Positions 59,348 through 64,000 of a stretch of 64,000 nucleotides of DNA are shown piece by piece. Position 1 is the first letter of the stretch, and every line of letters begins with the position of its first letter. This stretch comes from Maritimibacter sp. 55A14 (GTDB lineage Bacteria; Pseudomonadota; Alphaproteobacteria; Rhodobacterales; Rhodobacteraceae). Below the pieces are notes generated by a model. That model searched no databases and had not been told where the DNA came from. It was given only the letters and a program-made list of their open reading frames with translations. Made by a program: the position numbers and the translations under genes. The stretch covers positions 1-64,000 of the forward strand of contig NZ_QEYE01000009.1 in the NCBI RefSeq assembly GCF_003122205.1, given 5' to 3'.

Positions 59348-61414
59348 GTGACAGTCAACGCGCGCTACGCGGCCTTGTTCGAGCCGGTCCGCATCGGGCC
59401 GGTCACGGCGAAGAACCGCTTCTACCAGGTGCCACATTGCAACGGCATGGGCCATTTGCGCCCGCGCGCGGAGGCCGGGATGCGCGGCATGAAGGCCGCC
59501 GGCGGGTGGGGCGTTGTAAGCACGCAAGAGACCGAGATCCATCCCTCCTCGGACCTCACGCCCTATGCCGAGGGCCGGATCTGGGACGCGCGCGACATTC
59601 CCGCGCTCCGCGTGATGACCGGGGCGGTGCATGAGCACGGCGCGCTGGCCGCGGTGCAGCTTGCCCATAACGGCTTTCACGCCTCCAACATCCTGACGCG
59701 CACACCCGCCCTCGCGCCTTCGGACATGGCGCTCGATTTCGCGGTGCCGGCCCAGGCCCGCGCCATGGACAAGGCCGACATCCGGGCGTTTCGCCGCTGG
59801 CATCGCGACGCGGCGCTCCGGGCGCGCGAGGCGGGGTTCGATATCGTCTATGTCTATGCCGGGCACCGGATGACCCTGCCGCAGCATTTCCTGCTGCCCG
59901 CGCTGAACGCCAGGGGCGACGAATATGGCGGATCGCTGGAGAACCGCCTTCGGCTGACCCGCGAGTTGCTGGAAGAGACACACGAGGCCGTCGGCGGGGA
60001 CTGCGCGGTGGCCTTCCGCTTCGCGGTGGACGAGATGGCCGGGCCGGACGGGATGCAGGCTGCCGAGGAAGGCCGCGCCGTGGTGGAGATGCTGGCCGAG
60101 ATGCCCGATCTGTGGGACGTGAACGTCTCGGACTGGTCGAACGACTCGCAGACCACCCGGTTCCAACCCGAGGACGGCTATCAGCTTGCCTATACGGATT
60201 TCGTCAAGGGCCTGACGACGAAGCCCGTGGTGGGCGTGGGGCGGCTGAGTTCGCCCGACCAGATGGCCGCGCTTGTGGCGAAGGGCCGGCTCGACCTGAT
60301 CGGCGCGGCCCGCCCCTCCATCGCCGACCCGTTCCTGCCCGCCAAGATCGCCGCCGACCGGATCGAGGCGATCCGCGAATGCATCGGCTGCAATATCTGC
60401 GTGGCCGCCGACAATCTGGGCGGGCCGATCCGCTGCACCCAGAACCCCACGATGGGCGAGGAATGGCGGCGCGGCTGGCACCCCGAGGAGATCGCGCCGA
60501 AGGCGGCGGCGGCGGCGGCGCTGGTGGTGGGCGCGGGGCCCGCGGGGTTGGAATGTGCGCTGCAACTGGCGCGCCGCGGTTATGACGTGACGCTGGCGGA
60601 CGCCGCGCCGGAGCCCGGTGGCCGCGTGGCGCGGGAATCCGCGCTCAAGGGTCTGGGGGCCTGGCGCCGGGTGGCCGACAACCGGCTCTACGACCTGCGC
60701 CAGCGCGGCAATGTGGAAATGTACCTCAACAGCCCGCTCGACGCGGCGGCGGTGCTGGAACTGGGCATTGCCAATGTCTTCCTGGCCACCGGGGCGCGCT
60801 GGCGGCGCGACGGGGTGGGCCGGACCTGCCGGGCACCGCTGACGGGGGGCGGGGGCGTGGCGATCCTGACCCCCGACGACATCATGGAAGGCCGCCTGCC
60901 CGGTGCCGGGCCGGTGGTGATCTATGACGACGACCAGGCCTATATGGGCGGTGTGATCGCCGACCTCCTGGCCACGCTCCGCGACGACATCACGTTGGTG
61001 ACGCCGGCGCCGGTCGTCTCCCCCTGGTGCGCGCACACGCTGGAACAGGGGCGCATCCAGACCGCGCTGCTTGAGGCCGGGGTGCGGATCGAGGCCAATG
61101 CGCGGCTGGCCGCGCTGGGCGAGGGGCGCGTCGATCTGGCCTGCGTGTATACCGGGGCGCGGCGGCAGGTGGACTGTGCCTCGGTCGTGCTGGTCACGGA
61201 ACGTGCGCGCGAGACGGCGCTTTACGAGGCCCTGCGGGACGAGGGTGGCCTGAGCGTGCTGGAAGTGATCGGAGATGCGCAGATGCCCGGCCTGATCGCC
61301 GACGCGGTCTATTCCGGGCACCGCGCCGCCCGCTATTTCCAGGCCGATCCGGGCGCGGCGGAGGCCGCGCTCTATCGCCGCGAGATCCCGTCCCTGCCGG
61401 AGGAGGGCCGATGA
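59348..61414 (+). CDS. Trimethylamine/dimethylamine dehydrogenase-like flavoprotein
   Basis: A 688-residue iron-sulfur flavoenzyme with a GTG start (59348) behind GGGGGAG. The old-yellow-enzyme barrel holds C31 (FYQVPHCNGMG), aligned with the cysteine that binds FMN covalently in trimethylamine dehydrogenase. The catalytic set is Y170, H173 (VYVYAGHR) and D262 (NVSDWS). The [4Fe-4S] cysteines are C345, C348, C351 (CIGCNIC) and C363. C-terminal domains have the GAGPAGLE dinucleotide motif. The electron-donor amine is unknown: close relatives demethylate N-methyl compounds. About 40 residues shorter than the archetype at the C-terminus. Confidence 0.86.
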   Translation: MTVNARYAALFEPVRIGPVTAKNRFYQVPHCNGMGHLRPRAEAGMRGMKAAGGWGVVSTQETEIHPSSDLTPYAEGRIWDARDIPALRVMTGAVHEHGALAAVQLAHNGFHASNILTRTPALAPSDMALDFAVPAQARAMDKADIRAFRRWHRDAALRAREAGFDIVYVYAGHRMTLPQHFLLPALNARGDEYGGSLENRLRLTRELLEETHEAVGGDCAVAFRFAVDEMAGPDGMQAAEEGRAVVEMLAEMPDLWDVNVSDWSNDSQTTRFQPEDGYQLAYTDFVKGLTTKPVVGVGRLSSPDQMAALVAKGRLDLIGAARPSIADPFLPAKIAADRIEAIRECIGCNICVAADNLGGPIRCTQNPTMGEEWRRGWHPEEIAPKAAAAAALVVGAGPAGLECALQLARRGYDVTLADAAPEPGGRVARESALKGLGAWRRVADNRLYDLRQRGNVEMYLNSPLDAAAVLELGIANVFLATGARWRRDGVGRTCRAPLTGGGGVAILTPDDIMEGRLPGAGPVVIYDDDQAYMGGVIADLLATLRDDITLVTPAPVVSPWCAHTLEQGRIQTALLEAGVRIEANARLAALGEGRVDLACVYTGARRQVDCASVVLVTERARETALYEALRDEGGLSVLEVIGDAQMPGLIADAVYSGHRAARYFQADPGAAEAALYRREIPSLPEEGR

Positions 61415-61518
61415 CCATTCAAAATATCCCCCCTCGGGCCGAGGGCGCGCCGCAGACCGGCATTCCCGCCTTCCGCGACAACAATCCCGCCACGATCCGG
61501 AAGGGGCTTTCCGCATGA
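61411..61518 (+). CDS. 35-residue ORF bridging TMADH-like and acyl-CoA dehydrogenase genes
   Basis: An ATG at 61411 overlaps the stop of the flavoprotein gene (ATGA), 35 codons follow, and its TGA (61516-61518) overlaps the acyl-CoA dehydrogenase start at 61515 (ATGA again). GGAGGAGGGCCG sits just before its ATG. The product begins MTIQNIPPRAEGAPQTGIPA and ends NPATIRKGLSA; soluble, basic, Pro-rich start. Gene-to-gene coupling at both ends is strong circumstantial support for translation. It could be a real small protein, a coupling leader, or the remnant of a larger gene. Confidence 0.6.
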   Translation: MTIQNIPPRAEGAPQTGIPAFRDNNPATIRKGLSA

Positions 61519-62660
61519 CCGGCACGCTATTCCTCTCCGACGAACACGAGATGCTGCGCGACCAGGTCCGCCGCTTCGTGGAGGAACGCATCAAGCCCGA
61601 GGCTGCGGCCTGGGAAGAGGCCGGGATGGTCCCGCGCGAGGTTCTGCGCGAGATGGGCGCGCTCGGCTTCTTCGGCATACGCTACCCGGAGGAATACGGC
61701 GGCTCGGAGATGGACGCGCGTGCCACCGTGGTGCTGGCCGAGGAACTGGGCCGCTCCACCTTCTCGGGCGTGGCGATCACCGCGCTGGTGCATACCGATA
61801 TGGCCTCGGTGCATCTTTTCAGCGCTGGCTCCGAGGCGCAGCGCGCCGCGCATATGCCCGGCGTCATCGCGGGCGAGAAAATCTGCGCCGTGGCGGTGAC
61901 CGAGCCCGATGCGGGTTCCGACGTGAAGGGCATCCGCACCACGGCGCGGCGCGACGGCGACGCCTATGTGCTGAACGGCGCCAAGATGTTCATCACCAAC
62001 GGGGTGCATGCCGATCTCTACTGCGTCGCGGCCAAGACCGCCACGGACGGCCCGCCCAGCCAGTCGGTGACCATGTTCCTGTTGGAAAAGGGCACACCGG
62101 GGTTCACCGTCAGCCGGGCGCTCAAGAAGCATGGCTGGCTCTGTTCGGATACCGCCGAACTGGCGTTCCGCGACTGCCGGGTGCCGGCGGAGAATGTGCT
62201 GGGCGAGGAAGGGCAGGGCTTTTACGCCATCATGCGCAATTTCCAGAACGAGCGGCTGGTCATCGGCGCGATGGCGATGGGCGAGGCGCAGGCCGCGCTC
62301 GACCTGACGCTGGACTACGTGAAGACCCGCAAGGCGTTCGGCGCCCCGCTCTGGGAGAAGCAGGCGATCCGTCAGCGGCTGGCGATGCTCGCGGCGCGGG
62401 TGGCGTCCGCGCGGCAGTTTGTCTACGCCACCGCCGCGCGCGACGCCGCGGGCGAGGAGGTGGTGCGCGAGGTGTCGATGATCAAGGCGCTCTGCGGCGA
62501 GTTGGTGAATGAGGTGATGTATGATTGTCTGCAATTCCACGGTGGCATGGGCTACATGCGCGAAAGCGCGATCGAGCGGATGGCGCGCGACGCGCGGGTG
62601 CAGGCGATCGGCGGCGGCGCGACCGAAGTGATGCTCGAGGAGGTCGCCAAGCGGCTGTGA
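61515..62660 (+). CDS. Acyl-CoA dehydrogenase family protein
   Basis: A 381-residue flavoprotein of the acyl-CoA dehydrogenase superfamily. The FAD/substrate stretches are CAVAVTEPDAGSDVKGIRTTA, AKMFITNG, and the C-terminal LQFHGGMGYMRESAIERMARDARV. Natural substrate unknown; linked to a TMADH-like enzyme and an M20 hydrolase it likely oxidises an amino-acid or organic-acid-derived CoA ester. The start overlaps the 35-codon ORF. Confidence 0.9.
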   Translation: MTGTLFLSDEHEMLRDQVRRFVEERIKPEAAAWEEAGMVPREVLREMGALGFFGIRYPEEYGGSEMDARATVVLAEELGRSTFSGVAITALVHTDMASVHLFSAGSEAQRAAHMPGVIAGEKICAVAVTEPDAGSDVKGIRTTARRDGDAYVLNGAKMFITNGVHADLYCVAAKTATDGPPSQSVTMFLLEKGTPGFTVSRALKKHGWLCSDTAELAFRDCRVPAENVLGEEGQGFYAIMRNFQNERLVIGAMAMGEAQAALDLTLDYVKTRKAFGAPLWEKQAIRQRLAMLAARVASARQFVYATAARDAAGEEVVREVSMIKALCGELVNEVMYDCLQFHGGMGYMRESAIERMARDARVQAIGGGATEVMLEEVAKRL

Positions 62661-62677
62661 GGCGAAAGGGGGGCAAG

Positions 62678-63952
62678 ATGAGCGACGATCCGATTGCCGG
62701 TATCGGCGCGGCGGTGGCCGAAGGCTTCGCCGACCAGGTGGCGTTTTTGGAGCGCCTGACCGCCTGCGCCTCGGTCCGCGCCCACGAAGAGGCCGCGCAG
62801 GACATCATGGAGCAGGCCTGTCGCGAGCGCGGGTTCGAGATCGACCGCTGGACGCTCGACGCGCCGGAACTGGCGGCCCACCCGGCGCTGGCGCCCGCCA
62901 CGGTGGATTATTCCAAGATGTCCGCGCTGGTGGCCACGCATCGGGGCCGCGGCGGCGGGCGGTCGTTGATCCTCAACGGCCATATCGACGTGGTCCCGCC
63001 GGGTCCGGCCGAGCACTGGACCACGCCCGCATTCGCGCCGCGGCGCGAGGGCGACTGGCTCTATGGCCGGGGGGCGGGCGACATGAAGGCGGGTCTGGTC
63101 GCCAATCTCTTCGCGCTCGACGCGTTGCGGCGGCTGGGCGTGCAGCCCGCTGGCCGGGTGCATCTGCAATCGGTGCCGGAGGAGGAGAGCACGGGGAACG
63201 GCGCACTGGCCTGCGCGGCGCGCGGCTATATCGCCGATGCCGCCTTGGTGACGGAACCCTTCGACGAGGAACTGGTGCGCGCCAATACCGGCACGCTGTG
63301 GTTCCGCATCCGCATTTCCGGGCGGCCGGTCCATGTCTTCGACACTGGCGCGGGCGGCAACGCGATCGAGGCGGCGGGGCGCATGATGGTCAGGCTGAAG
63401 GAACTGGAGGCCGCCTGGAACGCGCGCAAGGGCGGCTGCCCGCCCTTTGCCGATCACCCGCATCCGATCAACCTCAATATCGGCAGGATCGAAGGCGGGG
63501 ACTGGGCCTCGTCGGTCCCTGCCTGGTGCGACATGGACTGCCGGATCGCCTTCTATCCCGGCGAAACGCCCGCCGAGGCGATGGCTGCGGTCGAAGCCTT
63601 CGTGGCGGAAGTGGCGCGCGGCGATCCGCTGCTCGCGGCGCAGCCGCCGGTGGTGGAATGGAACGGCTTCACCGCCGAAGGCTATGTGCTGGAGCCTGGT
63701 AGCGACGCGGAGGCCGCGCTGGCGCGGGCACATCGCACGGTCACCGGGCGCGGGCTGAAGGATATCGCCATGCCCTGTTATCTGGACGGGCGGGTGTTCG
63801 CGGTGCAGCAGGGCATTCCCACGCTGGTCTACGGGCCGCTGGCCGAGAACATTCACGGTTTCGACGAGCGGGTGAACCTGCCTTCGGTCCAACGCGTGAC
63901 CGAGACGGTCGCGCGGTTCATCGCGGACTGGTGCGGGCTGGAGCCGGTCTGA
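62678..63952 (+). CDS. M20-family deacylase/peptidase (ArgE/DapE-like)
   Basis: A 424-residue dizinc hydrolase. Metal and active-site stretches include ILNGHIDVVPPG (His ligand with Asp), YGRGAGDMKAGLVAN (bridging Asp), PEEESTGNGAL (general-base Glu pair), and late VYGPLAENIHGFDERV (His ligand). The dimerisation domain is residues of about 205-330. It removes acyl groups from N-acyl amino acids or related amides; precise substrate unknown. AAAGGGGGGCAAG is the ribosome site; 17 bases after acyl-CoA dehydrogenase. Confidence 0.9.
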   Translation: MSDDPIAGIGAAVAEGFADQVAFLERLTACASVRAHEEAAQDIMEQACRERGFEIDRWTLDAPELAAHPALAPATVDYSKMSALVATHRGRGGGRSLILNGHIDVVPPGPAEHWTTPAFAPRREGDWLYGRGAGDMKAGLVANLFALDALRRLGVQPAGRVHLQSVPEEESTGNGALACAARGYIADAALVTEPFDEELVRANTGTLWFRIRISGRPVHVFDTGAGGNAIEAAGRMMVRLKELEAAWNARKGGCPPFADHPHPINLNIGRIEGGDWASSVPAWCDMDCRIAFYPGETPAEAMAAVEAFVAEVARGDPLLAAQPPVVEWNGFTAEGYVLEPGSDAEAALARAHRTVTGRGLKDIAMPCYLDGRVFAVQQGIPTLVYGPLAENIHGFDERVNLPSVQRVTETVARFIADWCGLEPV

Positions 63953-63983
63953 AACGCCCGGCGGGCCGAGGGAGGGGGAGCGC

Positions 63984-64000
63984 ATGGATCAGGCGGTGGA
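63984..64000 (+). CDS. Start of a further gene, truncated by the window edge
   Basis: GGAGGGGGAGCGC is followed by ATG at 63984, reading MDQAV before the sequence ends. Its place 31 bases after the M20 gene suggests another member of the same operon. Nothing can be said about the product. Confidence 0.4.

Overview
The window is a gene-dense, roughly 65-68% GC stretch of alphaproteobacterial chromosome. Gene content and order point to Rhodobacterales (Paracoccus/Roseobacter type): a glutathione-formaldehyde dehydrogenase tail followed by xoxF, cytochrome c553i and xoxJ, an ectoine operon ending in a dedicated aspartokinase, TRAP and dipeptide-type transporters, and a non-selenocysteine FDH3-type formate dehydrogenase. 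I see no insertion sequence, prophage, CRISPR array, tRNA or rRNA. The host looks like a halotolerant, probably marine or saline, methylotrophy-capable heterotroph. Region 1 (1-15670) is a C1/alcohol oxidation locus. It holds the adhI tail, lanthanide-type methanol dehydrogenase xoxF, its cytochrome c (xoxG), xoxJ and a CXXCW-type rhodanese-like protein, then a DUF3280-like gene on the minus strand and a taurine/nitrate-type ABC importer. A long minus-strand block follows: the quinoprotein-associated ABC system (substrate-binding protein, beta-propeller, unknown secreted protein, ATPase, PedC-type permease), a LuxR-type response regulator, a FIST-domain sensor and a hybrid histidine kinase. 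Region 2 (15808-20331) is the ectABC-ask_ect operon with a clear Rho-independent terminator, plus a divergent MarR-type ectR. Region 3 (20332-29037) is mostly housekeeping: an S49 peptidase, a small zinc-ribbon protein, a Ca/Na antiporter, a pteridine-reductase-like SDR, uvrC, an MFS transporter, hemE and hemC. Region 4 (29051-44404) is a formate-oxidation locus. The minus strand encodes DUF3305, DUF3306, a TorD-type chaperone, a TAT-signal small subunit, FdhA (Mo/W, Cys form), FdhB, FdhC, a WD40-cytochrome c fusion, a 41-residue membrane peptide and an aberrant NtrC-type regulator. Divergent or adjacent to it are a multi-cluster ferredoxin protein, a cytochrome c carrying a shrunken periplasmic-binding-protein-like N-terminus, and a DUF6494 / Mrp / biotin-lipoate-ligase-like / DUF6505 module. 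Region 5 (44471-50896) is a DctB/DctD-like two-component pair with a TRAP transporter (DctPQM); the DctD-like protein has lost the Walker A lysine and the sigma-54 contact loop. Region 6 (51344-56872) is a dipeptide/oligopeptide-family ABC importer. Region 7 (57086-64000) holds a PA2779/PA2778-type pair (small membrane protein plus lipoprotein cysteine peptidase) and a catabolic operon of an Asp/Glu-racemase-family enzyme, a trimethylamine-dehydrogenase-like flavoprotein, a 35-codon ORF with ATGA overlaps at both ends, an acyl-CoA dehydrogenase and an M20 hydrolase. How the genes work together: XoxF electrons go to XoxG, formaldehyde goes to the glutathione pathway, and formate goes to the membrane-bound periplasmic-facing FDH. 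The quinoprotein ABC block and the kinase/FIST/LuxR genes probably supply sensing and regulation for alcohol oxidation. The least-explained items are the two cytochrome fusions, the regulators that look like sigma-54 activators but lack key motifs, and several very short ORFs fitted tightly into operons.
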